A stretch of DNA of 64,000 nt from Euglena gracilis (taxonomy: Eukaryota; Euglenida; Euglenophyceae; Euglenales): assembly GCA_039621445.1 (NCBI GenBank), contig CP154957.1, positions 44,574,309 through 44,638,308 on the forward strand, written 5' to 3'. A program made the translations under genes and the position numbers. Shown one piece after another: positions 40,901 through 51,230 of this stretch. A model generated the notes under the pieces. It searched no databases, had not been told where the DNA came from, and was given only the letters and a program-made list of their open reading frames with translations. Position 1 is the stretch's first letter. Each line of letters opens with the position of its first letter.

Positions 40901-42290
40901 CGTGGCATTCATGCGGCGCTGTCGGAATGGAAGGTAAGGCGGTCGAACGCAGACCTTGTGTCACATACGTCACACAAAAGTCACACACGTCACACAAAAG
41001 TCACACACGTCACACAAAAGTCACACACGTCACACAAAAGTCACACCACACACGTCACACAAAAGTCACACCACACACGTCACATAAAAATCGCGCAGAG
41101 ATCCCACAAAAGTCGCATTCGTCACACAAAAGTCGCACGCGCCACACAACAGTCGCGCACAGATCACACGAAATCGGGGTTGGGGCCTGCAGGCCCCGCT
41201 CCGGCCGGGCGCGTCGCCGGCGTGGAGCAGCACACGGCGGCTGGGGGTGGCTGGGGCAGCGGGGGCGGCCACCACCGGGCCCCGCCCCGCCGCCGGTGTC
41301 CCAATCGCAGGCCCGGCACCGGAGACAGGGCGGGGTCCGGCTCAGAGGCTGGAGAATTGGGGCTGACCTCTCCCCAAGGGGGTCCCCCCGGCTGGAACTG
41401 GGCCCGACCCGGGGTTGAGCCGGGCACCCGATGAATGATGGTGCCCGCAAAAAAAGGATACCAGCAAAAATGCCAAAAACGGCCAATGATGCAAAAGGTT
41501 AATCAATCAATATTTTTTTGACCCGGAATTAGAGCCGGGCAGCCCTCCTCCGACCATACCCAACGTTCGCCCATTTTTAGCCCATTTTTTTGCACCTCTG
41601 AAAGCAAACAAATCCACATCATCCAGCCGCCCTTCGGGTGTTGGAAAATAAATAAAGCTCGTCGATGGGGGGGGGAGGTCCGAGGTTGGAAACAGGCTGT
41701 TGGCTGGAGAAAAGACTGGTGGCTGGAAGCGCCCAGGGGGGGGGAGGTCCACTGCGCTGAAGTGACAGACACCCTGGCTCAAAAGGCAAAAAAGCTTTTG
41801 GCAATTTGCACTTCAGCAGGTCCACAGAAAAAGCCTCTCCCCAAGTGTGGGAGCCAATCGACACCCTGGCCGGAGTACACAACCGTGAAGACCGGGGCGG
41901 CAGGCCGTTGGAGCCGCTGCGGGGTGGTGTTGGCCGCCGGGGGCACCCAGCAAAGGGGCTGGCCGAAGGGGAAGGCCGGCGGTGCCAGGGCAGTTGGGCC
42001 CCCCCCCCTGCCAACCTCCACCACCCCAACCTCTGAAGAACCATTCCAACCCAACACCACAAGTCCCCGGGTTGCCGAGGGGCCGTTGAACCGTTGAAAC
42101 CTTGGCCAACCCCAACCCCAACAGAAAAGCGGCCCTGGACACCCTGAGCAGGGGGCTGGGGTGCTCCCAGGCAAAGCGGTGGGCGTGCGGGGGCATCCGG
42201 TCGGGGGGCGCCTCCCCGAGGGGGGACAGGGGGTGCATCAGAGGGGCATCGGGACAAAGGGGAGCAGGGATGGGGCGCTGTGATGGCAGG
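34922..42290 (-). CDS. SP-RING (MIZ) zinc-finger protein, probable PIAS/Siz/Nse2-type SUMO E3 ligase
   Basis: Supported exons: 40661-40854 (Ser-rich), 40114-40246 (His/Lys/Arg-rich), 39629-39917, 35919-36117 and 34922-34988 (stop TGA). The SP-RING is assembled over the junction 39629/36117: SLRCPITCRRPALPAKG joins in phase 1 to VHCQHLQCFDLEPFLLHTCN, then WRCAVCGVPL. This gives the Cys...Cys/His...Cys...Cys-x-x-Cys zinc ligands and the HLQCFD motif typical of SUMO ligases, which bind the E2 Ubc9. The C-terminus is DIARDGKWSIVTARPPPQEV plus VVLDC. Candidate further exons lie at 42130-42290, 41880-41970 and 41165-41350. The start codon was not found. The His/Lys-rich exon (KHSHKHKRKHKHH) suggests nuclear location. 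The junction between 40114 and 39917 does not keep phase as drawn, so a boundary or a base is wrong there. Confidence 0.75.
35305..35565. mobile_element. Palindromic poly-C-ended element, copy 2
   Basis: Same ends (CCCCCCTAGTCGTACGACC and inverse) and four CCTGCAACCTGTGACCGGGG units. Lies in the SP-RING gene between the last two exons. Confidence 0.8.
35919..36117 (-). CDS. Exon: second half of SP-RING finger
   Basis: Acceptor CTCTCAG|GCGTCC; donor GCGAG|GTGTGC. It reads VHCQHLQCFDLEPFLLHTCN, WRCAVCGVPLAEADLRVDAY and WQAILAADPDAEHVDIA. Cys/His spacing and HLQCFD match SP-RING domains closely. Length 199 nt is 2+195+2, which agrees with both neighbours. Confidence 0.85.
37565..37926. mobile_element. 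Introner-like TIR element, 362 bp
   Basis: Ends CATGCTTGTGCTAACC and the inverse of CAGGCTTTTGCTTAGTC; flanks GTTTAGAG and GTTTCGAG match at 7 of 8. Carries an 85-bp block also found at 61606. Confidence 0.7.
37762..37846. repeat. Dispersed 85-bp repeat, copy 1
   Basis: TTAGTTGCACTCAGGCTTCT through GCTAACTTCGCTTCTGGCCC to GGTGAGTGGCCAGG; copy 2 at 61606-61687 differs at about six positions. Confidence 0.85.
38971..39440. mobile_element. Introner-like TIR element, 470 bp
   Basis: Inverted ends CATACATCTCTTTAAGG / CATACATCTCTCTAAGG; perfect duplication ATCCCACA (38963-38970, 39441-39448). Centre TTCGGCGCTTAGCGCCGAA. Lies in the intron that splits the SP-RING. Confidence 0.9.
39629..39917 (-). 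CDS. Exon: acidic linker and first half of SP-RING finger
   Basis: Acceptor CTGCCAG|GGAACC; donor GCCAAAG|GTCCGC, phase 0 to 1. It reads SSSSAWDSDSEPHKAPALD, a predicted helix (VPAVVNRVRDRVTPAAEGEA), then ELFAGDDIVLECRQSLRCPI and TCRRPALPAK. CPIT corresponds to the CPL/CPI start of SP-RING domains. Confidence 0.8.
40114..40246 (-). CDS. Exon: His/Lys/Arg-rich segment
   Basis: Acceptor CCGTAG|GCCAAG; donor CAGCCTT|GTAAGC. It reads AKRRGAHKHRCHHGRHRRQK followed by HSHKHKRKHKHHRQHKKRS. Such tracts are common in nuclear-speckle proteins. 133 nt, phase 0 to 1. Confidence 0.6.
40661..40854 (-). CDS. Exon: Ser/Asp-rich low-complexity segment
   Basis: Acceptor TTTCTCAG|ACCGAG; donor AGCTTG|GTGGGG. 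It reads RSPSPALSDEGSSGSSSSGS and DGDRHTPVSSNSRKQ. Phase 0 at the end agrees with the next exon (GTAG|GCCAAG at 40246). Confidence 0.6.
40954..41165. repeat. Minisatellite, unit about 20 bp
   Basis: Ten or so units of GTCACACACGTCACACAAAA with gradual decay to the right (GTCGCATTCGTCACACAAAA, GTCGCGCACAGATCACACGA). Lies between candidate exons of the SP-RING gene. Confidence 0.9.
41880..42290 (-). CDS. Candidate exons upstream of the SP-RING gene
   Basis: Two short G/C3-rich stretches look coding: 42130-42290 (PLGEAPPDRMPPHAHRFAWE, then HPSPLLR before GGTGTCC) and about 41880-41970 (NTTPQRLQRPAAPVFTVVYS). Splice sites are plausible but not unique, and no domain could be named. A further stretch at 41165-41350 is Pro/Arg-rich. 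They may form the N-terminal part of the SUMO ligase. Confidence 0.3.
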
Positions 42291-42329
42291 GCCAGGAATG
42301 GGAGACTGAGTCGGGTGCAGCATTCCCCA

Positions 42330-44360
42330 TCCTGGAAGAAGAGGTCAAGCGTTTTGGCTATTTTTGATTGGTTTGCTGGAGTTCCCCACAAAATGAAAAA
42401 AACAAAACAGAAAAAGACAGTCTGATTTCATGCATTTGGCGGTCCATGTGTAACTAACACGTAAACAAACATAATTTCTTTCATTTTGGGAACGTGCTAA
42501 TTCGTAATTCGTAATTCGTAATTCCAAAAAGTGAATTTTTACTGGCCAAAAAAATTTGAATTGACAAAAACTCACAAAAATTGGAAGAATTTGGTCTTTG
42601 GGAAAGATCTAATCCAATAATGTGGCTTTCTTCCGCGGTCGAAATCATTTCCCAATGGAATTTTGGAAGATCACTGGGGGAAAAAAATGCAACTTCTGCC
42701 CACATAGAGAAGAATACATGTGCACCCCCAAATGCACCAACGCAAGCTGACGCTTCAAAAAAGCGGCTTATTAATCAAACTGGGCAGGCTGGTCGAAATG
42801 TGCCCAAAACACAGCGAAATGAAAGCAAAGAAAAATGAATGAAATTTCATATGCACAAAGGATAAAGAAAATCGATTTTGAGATCCACAGATTGAACTGG
42901 ACTGCCCATTTTAAAATCATTATCAGTATACTTCAGGCGACTCACCGAGGGGAGGGCTATGCTCTGCCATCCTGCACCATTGAAGGGATGTTGTGTGTTG
43001 CATTTCTCTCTGTGCCTCTACTCACAAGACCACAAATGGCACGCACACTTCAGCCCAAGGCGTCTGGTGACGATCACCAGAAGGGTCATGGCGGGAGGGT
43101 CAAGAGGAACGGGAGTGTGGCACGGGGGAGGGGATGGTGCGTCGCTCGTCAGGCATGGCACCGCGCCAGGAGGGGAGGGAAGCGGCTGCTTCAAAGTGCC
43201 GTGCCGGGGGGCTGGGCCAGCCCCACTCCGGAATGGAGGCGTTGGTCGACGGTTTGATCGGATTTCGTGCCACCCGAGATCAGGTTGGGGGGGAGAAGCG
43301 ATGGATGCGCGTGTGAATGTTTGCGTGTGTGGAAACGGCTGTGTCTAAAGGTATGCAATATGATGTGTGTGTTGCGTGCACTGCTTCAAATTTGGGGGAA
43401 AAGCTTGCAACACACTCAAAGCGGGGGGTGACAGTGCGTTGGCCCAACGGGGAGTCAAAGAATACTCAGCCGCGAAAGGAGAAATTAGAAAACGAAGTCT
43501 TCCATTGCGGTATGTACACGCGGAGACAATGGTTTTGCCCGAGACGGCCGCTGGGGTCGAGGTTGGCATAGTGAAGGCGTTCGCCCATCACCACTCCCAC
43601 CATGGATCCTCGTGGCTCATCGCCTGCGCAGATCACAAAACGGTCCTGCCGCATGTTCGCAAATGCCCCCTGTCAGTGTATCGAGTCCGTTTTGTGCAAA
43701 AAAAATTGTTTCATTATTTCCATCTTGTGTGTCTGCAAGTCTGCGTGTGTGGCCACAATCGACCAGGCATCACCGCAGTTAGCGGATTTACAAGCCTTGG
43801 ATGGGGGGGGGGGTTAGGTACAATGCGCAATAGGCGGGAAGCGATGTGGCTGGAACACAATGGGTGGGGAGCATGGCTCTGAGTGCCGACCAGGGTCGTA
43901 CAGGACGGCATTAAAATGCCCCAGAACTGAGTCGCGGCGAAGGTTTGAGCACATGCAATGGGCAACGACCACACGCAAGCGATGCCAAAGGCTTTAGGAC
44001 GCCTCTTTCTTCCATTGTTGTATTGCTTTGTTTTGTCATATGCACCAGCCTCAAAATGTTACTTGGGCTCCACCACACGAACCTTGGGCGGAGCAATGAA
44101 GCAAAACACACATCGAAAAGCGAGCAGATATCCATGGAATAGCAGAAGAACAAAAACAAAAAATGGAAAAATTCCCTTGGGGTCCCACCCTAACATCCCC
44201 TCCGCTCTTTGTACCTGAACCTGTCCATCTGAGTGCCCACAGTTGCCATGAAAACTTCTTGGTGTCTGCACAGCAAACGCTCACCTCGGTATATGCAACA
44301 GGCTTCCATATGATGCCTGTGCGACGAAAGATTTAATAGGTTTTTCGACACCTTTGTGGG
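42330..44360. other. Region between GPCAT and the SP-RING gene
   Basis: Mostly A+T-richer unique sequence with GTGTGCGTGT-like words near 43300-43370. A 62-codon minus-strand open frame at 43466-43654 (MGERLHYANLDPSGRLGQNH) has mixed third positions and no splice support. Promoter elements could not be assigned. Confidence 0.35.
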
Positions 44361-44476
44361 TCAGGTGCACGAGGGGGAGACCGGTTCCGGCGTGGCCGCC
44401 TCGGCTTCTGGAGGCCCCTCCTCTGAAGGCGGCGCACCGGGGTCTGACTTCCAATCCGCCCCGCTCTTTTCTGTCC
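44361..44476 (-). CDS. GPC1: GPCAT terminal exon (acidic tail, stop TGA)
   Basis: Acceptor TGGCAG|GGACAG joins the phase-1 end of the 45730 exon to give Arg-Thr-Glu-Lys. It reads SGADWKSDPGAPPSEEGP and PEAEAATPEPVSPSCT then TGA. The exact phase match and G/C-ending codons support it; the tail itself is not conserved. Confidence 0.7.
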
Positions 44477-47400
44477 CTGCCAGGCTGCCGCTTTGGCCAG
44501 CGTCAATGTCCCATCGGGCTATGCTGCCTCTGACCCCCTCGACAGTTTTTCAGCTGGCAAGCATTCCATTAGCCATGCCACATGGTGGAGGCCAGGCCAT
44601 TGCTTAAGGACCCTGGGGGGGGGGGGGGGGCTACACTGGCTTGCCACTTTGCTAGGCACTGGAAACAATGGAGTAGCTGGACCCCCCTCCCTGAGGGTCC
44701 CTTGACTGGAAAAAATTTCCTCCGGCGCTGCACGCCAAGGTGGAAACGAGGCTTTTAATGGGTTTTTTGGGCTGATTTTGTTGTTAAAATCCCAAAAATG
44801 GCCAAAAATGGCCATTTGTTTGGGGGTCTAAAATAAATGTCGGCGCTTCGCACCGGTCCTGGGGGGGGGTCCGCTAAAATTTCCACCAGCAATTTTTTTT
44901 AGAATTTGGACTAGCTGCAATCCTCCCCTGAGGGGGGGGGGGCAGTGCGAACCCTTGAGCAAGGCCTGCTGGAGGCCCCTTGGGGGAAATGATGGTGGGA
45001 AAACTGGGGAAAGGGTCACCAGCTGGTCCCGTCCCAGCAATTCAGCCGCTTCCCCAGCTGATTTTTCACGCCGCGGCAGAGGCCTGGCTGATGGACGGTC
45101 AAGAGTGCCAAAAGCTCCACGCCGGTCACCCACAAGCCCTGAACGAGGGGGGGGGGCATGGATGGCGTGGCGAAGAAGGCAGCCTGGTCCCCGCGTCGCT
45201 GGTCAGGCCGGGGGACACAGTCCTGGGCGCCGCGGGGGAGCCCGGCGCAGGCTCGTCGGAGGGGGCGGGGGACACCTGGTCCGACCCAGACTGCCTCCTT
45301 CTTGAGGCTCCCGGGTGCAGGCACACCAAGGGGGAAACTAGGGGACTGCAGGAGGAACTCTCACAAAGGGGGCCTTCTGAGGGTCCATCACCACAGGATT
45401 GGAGCACCTCTCAGCGCCCCTCCTCGTCCTCTCTATCCATCGGGGGATCGACCCACCCGCCCACCCAAAGACCACCCAAAGCCAACTGAAACCCTTGAAA
45501 AGCTTTTTGTGTGGCCCGGACTTATTCTTTGGCGCACGCCCCCCCCCCGTGGGGCGTAAAGCATGAAGAGGTTCAGCTTCCCACTCAAGCAAACCCCTTA
45601 TACGACCACAGTTTTTAAGAGTGTGTGGGTTGGTACTTAATTGTGCTATTGGCACAACATTGAAACGCCACTCAGCTTTCTTGGTCGAGCATCACTCCCC
45701 CAGGCAGGCATTCACCTGGTGCCACTTACGCCGGGGCGGGGAGACAGCCTGGCCACCAGGCCCAGGGGGCGGCTCCTTAAACTTCAGGGTGTAGCGGGTG
45801 GAGAAGACCTCGATGTAGTAGTTGGCACCGTTCCAGACGGAGACGCAGACGCAGACGCCGATGAGCAGGACGCAGACCCCGCGGTGGTCGAACGCCAGCT
45901 TGGCCGGCAGGAACGTCAGCAGCGTGTAGAGGAGCTGGACCGCCCAGAAGATGACCTGAGCCCGGGGGGTGGATACGGAAAAGGGGACGCAGGAGGCAGC
46001 TCTGGGTGACATGTGGACCCCTGCCCCTGGCTCTGGAGTGCCAACACAACGTGGCAGGGGGGCAAAATGAAAAAAGACGGTTATAGTAACCGGGCACCCC
46101 CTTCTTGTGAACAGGTTTTCAGTGCCCCGACAGGCTAAGGACCACAGGCGCGATACTCAAATTGCATGCGGGGAGGGCTCTGTAGAACCCCCTATGACCC
46201 CCCCAACGATCCTTTTGACCTCCTCCCCCCCTGCCAGATTGTTTGCATGCGACTCAAGGGGCTGTCTATTGGGACTGACCGCTGAAAGAAAACCGTCATT
46301 GCGTCCTTGCAAATGGCAGCACTCTTAAAGATGCCGGCTGCGCTTTCAGGGGTCAAAATTGCCCTCACTATCTGACACTCCCTGCCGATTGGCCAAAGAA
46401 TGGGCGATGGCAGTGCGCGGGGGGGGGGGACCTTCGTCTTCCAGGTCTCCGCATCCAGCTCCTCCTCCGGCCGGAGGACGCCGCACCGCCGGCACACCCG
46501 CGTCGTCAGGACGTTCAGCGGGTGGGAGCGGTCTGCGGCGAGCCACCGCACGCTGGTGGCGATGCTGCGGTCCTGCCGGAGGAGGGCCCGGCAGCTGACC
46601 TCCGTCTTGAGGATGTAGAGCACCTGCAGGAGGGGGGACCCAGGCATCCGCTTGGGCATAGGGAGGTTGACACACCAATGCACGTTGGGAAGCTTGGGGG
46701 GGGGAGGTAGGCACCCGGGCATTGGGAGGTTGGTGCGGTCTTTGGGAAAGCATTTGCCCACGGCGTTTATGTGTGCTGTGGGGGATGTTGTGCGACATAT
46801 GTCTCGCAATCTGCCCGCTTTGAAGGTTCAGCCATGAAAATTCACACACCCATACAGCCGAAATCAGGGTGCTTCCATTTCAGGAGGCCACTGCACTGCA
46901 GCATTCATGTTCATGTTTTCGCATCCATGTTGCAAATGCCTCGAATCTCAACTTCAACACAAAATGTTTATTGCATTATTTTATTCTTTGTGATCGAAAA
47001 TGAAGAGAAAGTGAAGGGATAATAATAATAAGAGTAAAGTAAAAGGGATAATACCATATATTGGCCATTCTAGGTCCAGAATCAGCACGCAACTGTCCAA
47101 CACATTCCCTTTTTCTGATTTCGAACCCCCTAAAATTAAATTTTATGTTCTCTCCCAGAATAGAAAAAGCTGTTAGATGATAATTGGTAACATTGAAATC
47201 CCCCCCAGAATGGTGGGGGGGGGATGTGAATAGGAGTTGAAAATTGGGCCGACAAATAGCAACCCAGTTGCTGGCCCAACGTTGAAGCCTGGGTCCGTTG
47301 CGTGCGCAGGGTGGTTGACTGACAGGCCTCTGTCTTCGGGGTGTGCGTCGGGTTGGATTTACAGCATCGTCACCCCAAGACTTTCTCCACCACCAAGATG

Positions 47401-50400
47401 GACGATGCTGTGCCGGGGAGAGGGATTACTTTTCATTTGGAAAGTAGAAAGACAGCCCCCTTCACAAAAACAAAATAAGATGATTTTGGTCCAATCGCCT
47501 GAATTCCATTCATGTGGAAATCATCATCCAGTTCATCCCCCCCCAAAAAGCGAGAAAATCAAGCTTTTTTGGCTGGCCTCTGTGAACTTTGTCAGTCTTC
47601 AAATGCAGTCAAATACCAATTTTTCTGCCAAGTTTTGTTGTCTTCCTTTTATTTCCTCCCAAAAGTATGCAAATGTTGTCTAAAATGGAGGATTTCTCGT
47701 TAAAATTTGTGCTTTTTCTGCTTTTTTTCTGTAGGGCACCATCGGTGGCCTTTGCATTGGGGGGGGGGGGTTATTTGGCCGGCAAAACCAAACCCCCTGG
47801 GGGCATTATATTTGGGGGGGTTTATGCAATTTCAGAGAAAGGAATCAAAACAAATTTTAGCTGCAACTCCAATTTTTCGCCCCGATTCCCGTTTTTCCTG
47901 TTTGGGCTCAGGTCAGGATTGGGGTTAGGATTGGGGTTAGAGTTAGGGTTACGACTTAGGCCAAGAGTTGAACCGATTTCAGGCCTAAATTTAGGTTCGG
48001 AATTGGCCCAAAATTGGAATTGGACCCAAATGAGGCTTAAATTGGCCAGAACCCCTAACCCCATTCCGAACCATAATTTTGATCCCAATCCTGACACCAA
48101 CCCAACTCAACAGCCCAAATTTAACCTCGCCTGCGAAACAACTTTCTTGCGGTGGCCCGATTTTCCCAGGGGGAAAATCGGCCTTCGGCCAGCTGCAGCT
48201 GAAGGCCCCAGTGAGTAAAAGTATTGCCCTGCTGCGCCCCCCCCCCCCCACACCCTCCGAGGGTCAATAATAATGCAGGGAATGGTCACCACCCGTGGAT
48301 CTGCTGAACCGAATGGGTGCTGGTGCTGTCCGGTGGGTTGTTGCTGTTTGTGCGGCAGGAGGGCAGGGGCGACCTGCCACACGGAGTAGTACGCCAGCGG
48401 GAAGAGCGTGGCCGAGGCCCAGTCCATGTGGCAGGGGGTTGAGGCGTCGCACATCAAATCCTGCGGGTTGTGAGTAAGGAGGGAACGAAATTTGCAAATG
48501 AAACACGGATAATTAGATTGTGATGAATACCGGGCGAGACAAAGACACCGTAGTATTGTGATTTGGTATCTTTCTTTTAATATTTCATATTTCACAAAAT
48601 CGGAGAAGCACTTGGGGGAAATGGTACAGCATTCCCAGAAGAAAGCACACACCGCCTCCCAACGTTTCACGTACGTGAGCAGGGCCGGGAAGAGGTGGAT
48701 GAAGACACTTGTCACCTTGTCCAGCGAGTGGAAGACGAAACTGTTGCGCCACGTCGGGATGGCCCACAGCAAAGGGCCCTGGGTCCAGGGACACCTGGGG
48801 TTCCATGTCACGTCCAATGGGCGTCATTTGAACCGACACTCAGAATCCCAGGATTAAATTTTGAGAGAAACACGCAGGGGATTTCTTAAGGACCCGCAGG
48901 GTGGGGTCCAACCTCCGGCAGGATAAAAGGCTGCTGGCTCAGTGGCTGGAAACGAGCTGCTGGTTGGATCCCCCCCACGGAGGAATGGGGGGAGGGGGGT
49001 CCGGGGCTGGAGGAGGCTGTGTTGGGGGGTCGATGAAAAACAAAAATTTCTAAACAGTTTTGCCTTCTTCGACATTTTGATGGACGGATGGACAGACATT
49101 GAGGGCGAGGAAGCTGTGATGAGAAAAAAAATGCAGGGATAGGTGAGCTGGGCAACCCAATTGGTTGGCCGGACCCAACTTTATTTCACTCGAGGGGGGG
49201 GGGGCTCCCAGCCCGGATTTGGGCTGCTGGCTGGATTTGAGCTGCTGGCTGGCTGGACCCCCCACCAGGGATGGGGTCCCTCAGGCTTAAGAAATCCCCT
49301 GGAAACACGCCAAAACGTTCAGGATGTGGGGTGGATCCAAATCCACCCATGTGTCACTGTCATCCCCCCCCCAAGTGTGGGTGGGGTGAACCCCCCCCAA
49401 AAAATGGCCCAAATGGGTTGAATGGAGAACATTCTTTATCAGTTTGCGCACACACTCCAAATTGAGAGTCTCCAGGCGCCTCTGTGCGGGCCAGCACAAA
49501 GTGCAGCCGCCACAGATGGCGCGAGTCAGGGAAAAAGAACAGGTTGACCAGAGTGCCCACCTGACAATGCGCGGAGGGTGCCTGTCACGGCTGGCTGGAG
49601 CGGAGAGGGCAGCGGGCGGTAAACTGCAGCAATCTGCACATGCAACCAAATGCTTAGCTGGATGAGTGCTGGTCCTTCGACATCCGGGGCTTGCTGAAGG
49701 GTTTGGCCCTGGGCCCGGTGGCTGGGATTTCCGTCAGCCGCAGGGGAACGCAACAGTCACGCACCCACCCCCCGGAAGAGGGAATCTCGGTTGGCTCACA
49801 ATTTACCCTGGTGAGAACCTTCCTCCCATCGAAGAAAGCAACTGTCTGACGGGAATTCTGATTCCAGAGACTCTACGAGCATCCCAGCAGTGCAAAAACC
49901 GTTGAACAGTTGGAAGAGGACTGGCGGATAAAGGCTGTGGGATGAATGGATTGCGAAATAGCCACTGGATGAGCAGATGGCAGAGGAGAAGAAGAAGGGG
50001 GTGAAGTAGCCATGGTGTTGACAAGCCCTGGGCAAAGCCTGGCGAACAACACACCTGCACAAAATAGCAGAAGTCGAAGAGGAAGAACTGGTGCTTGGCG
50101 AGGCTGTAGAGGCACCAGCGGATGGCCACGAGCGGGGGAATGGTGGCGGCGAACCACAGCCCGAAGAACTGGGGGAAGCGGAGCAGGACGAACTCCGTGC
50201 TGATGAGCCCCAGCACGCCGAGCATGAACCCTGGGGGGGGGGGGAATGTTGAGGCATAGTGAAAGGCATCCGACAGGAGTGGCGCGATTTTTTTGCAAAG
50301 TTTCGTTTTTTGGGGGGGGTGAGGGTATGTATGTATGTATGTATGTATGTATGTATGTATGTATGTATGTATGTATGTATGTATATATGCATGCATGCAT

Positions 50401-51230
50401 GTATGTATGTATGTATGTATGTATGTATGTATGTATGTATGTATGTATGTATGTATGTATGTATGTATGTATGTATGTATGTATGTATGTATGTATGTAT
50501 GTATGTATGTATGTATGTATGGCATTTGTGTTCAGGTTATTTATTTAAAACCCAGAGATGAGGGCTTCCAATTAAGGGGGGGGGGGCTACAAATTTGGAC
50601 AGGGATTCCATTTCAGGCCTGATGTTGTACAAAGCAAAAGGTTAGCACTTCAGCTTTCAACATACATGCACATGCAGAATCTTGTAAATTAATGTCGGCG
50701 TTCAGTTTTTATGCGGACACGAGTGCACTCAGTCTTCCTCAAACGTCAACCAAGAAAACCATTTGCCACACTCATGGTGTGCACACCTACACACATCGTT
50801 CCGGGAATTGCCAATACTCAACAAATCCTCCTCAGATAATAATTTGCTTGCAAATTGTGCGAACCATGCAATAGTTTTGTGTCCTGTGTCATAGAAGCAG
50901 TGTACCTAATAGAATACCTTCTTGAGACCTTGATCAAAACGGGGCTTCCATTGGGGGGGGGGGGTCTCAATGCTGGATATCTGAGCAACCCAGACTGGCG
51001 CTCCAGTTCATGACGATGGCCCCGCACCAGCGTCCCCCATAGCCCAACCCTGCCCTTCCCCGGCAGACACCTGTCTTGTCAAAGAACTTCACCACCTGCT
51101 GGTGGCTCAGTTGCTCCCGCACCCGCTGCCCCACCTTGGCTGTCCTTTGCCGCACTCGCCCCCGCACCTGGGCAGTGGCAGTTGAAGTCAAGGTCGCCAG
51201 GAGCAGAATGAAGGAAAGCAGTTCAGCCAT
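44361..51230 (-). CDS. GPC1: Glycerophosphocholine acyltransferase (GPC1/GPCAT family, DUF2838)
   Basis: Multi-pass membrane enzyme, ER in characterised members, that acylates glycerophosphocholine from acyl-CoA to give lysophosphatidylcholine. Exons: 51071-51167, 50055-50230, 49480-49560, 48653-48778, 48374-48460, 46432-46623, 45730-45955, 44361-44476. All junction phases agree and the sum is 1101 nt, i.e. 366 residues plus stop. Family landmarks in order: amphipathic N-terminus (RVREQLSHQQVVKFFDKTGF), FMLGVLGLI, HQFFLFDFCYFVQ, GPLLWAIPTWRNSFVFHSLD, KVTSVFIHLFPALLTYVKRW, YYSVWQVLYILKTEV, ATSVRWLA, FWAVQLLYTLLTFLPAKLAF and VWNGANYYIEVFS. The acidic tail (PPSEEGPPEAEAATPEPVSP) is not conserved. 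An in-frame ATG at 51228-51230 would add a hydrophobic 21-residue start; alternatively CAG|GTG at 51167 is an acceptor and exon 1 lies upstream. The 49480 junction needs a GC donor. Confidence 0.9.
44593..44968. mobile_element. Introner-like TIR element, 376 bp
   Basis: Inverted ends CAGGCCATTGCTTAAGG / CAGGCCTTGCTCAAGG; flanks GTGGAGGC and CTGGAGGC match at 7 of 8. Lies in the last GPCAT intron, 117 bp from the terminal exon. Confidence 0.8.
45730..45955 (-). CDS. GPC1: GPCAT exon with the last two membrane helices (VWNGANYYIEVFS)
   Basis: Acceptor GGCTCAG|GTCATC. The reading runs VIFWAVQLLYTLLTFLPAKL, a second hydrophobic span, then VWNGANYYIEVFSTRY. A strong GTAAGTGG donor after CCCCGGC ends it in phase 1. 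Reading through the donor would meet a TGA at 45692, giving an alternative shorter C-terminus. Confidence 0.9.
46432..46623 (-). CDS. GPC1: GPCAT exon with LYILKTEV and an inserted Cys-rich loop
   Basis: Acceptor CTGCAG|GTGCTC; donor ACGAAG|GTCCCC. It reads VLYILKTEV, ATSVRWLA, then RVCRRCGVLRPEEELDAETW before the last helices. The CxxC-containing stretch sits in the cytosolic or lumenal loop that is variable among family members. Both ends are phase 0. Confidence 0.9.
48653..48778 (-). CDS. GPC1: GPCAT exon with GPLLWAI...FHSLDKVTS motif
   Basis: Acceptor ACCCAG|GGCCCT; donor GAGGCG|GTGTGTGC. The 42 codons read GPLLWAIPTWRNSFVFHSLD and continue to LTYVKRW. This block is among the best conserved in GPC1 homologues from yeast and plants. 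Confidence 0.9.
48875..49301. mobile_element. Introner-like TIR element, 427 bp
   Basis: TIR CAGGGGATTTCTTAAG at both ends; perfect duplication GAAACACG (48867-48874, 49302-49309). Lies in the GPCAT intron between exons 48778 and 49480. Confidence 0.9.
50055..50230 (-). CDS. GPC1: GPCAT exon with LLDFCYF-type motif
   Basis: Acceptor follows a poly-C tract (CCCAG|GGTTCATG) and the donor is GTGCAG|GTGTGTTG. It reads GFMLGVLGLISTEFVLLRFP, two membrane helices, then HQFFLFDFCYFVQ, the most diagnostic motif of the family. Upstream exon ACAG|GTGTCT joins in phase 1 to give DKTGFMLGVLG. Confidence 0.9.
50325..50521. repeat. (GTAT)n microsatellite
   Basis: About 48 GTAT units with an ATGC interruption at 50387-50400, in a GPCAT intron 95 bp from exon 50055-50230. 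Confidence 0.97.

Noticed and set aside
43466-43654. Minus-strand frame starting ATGCGGCAGGACCG
   Set aside because: Peptide looks ordinary but codon use differs from the sure exons and no donor or neighbour exon could be joined.
47910-48110. GGGTTAGG-like words suggesting an interstitial telomere
   Set aside because: Units are too degenerate and partly inverted; with CTAACCCTAACCC at 62130 they are noted only as simple sequence.
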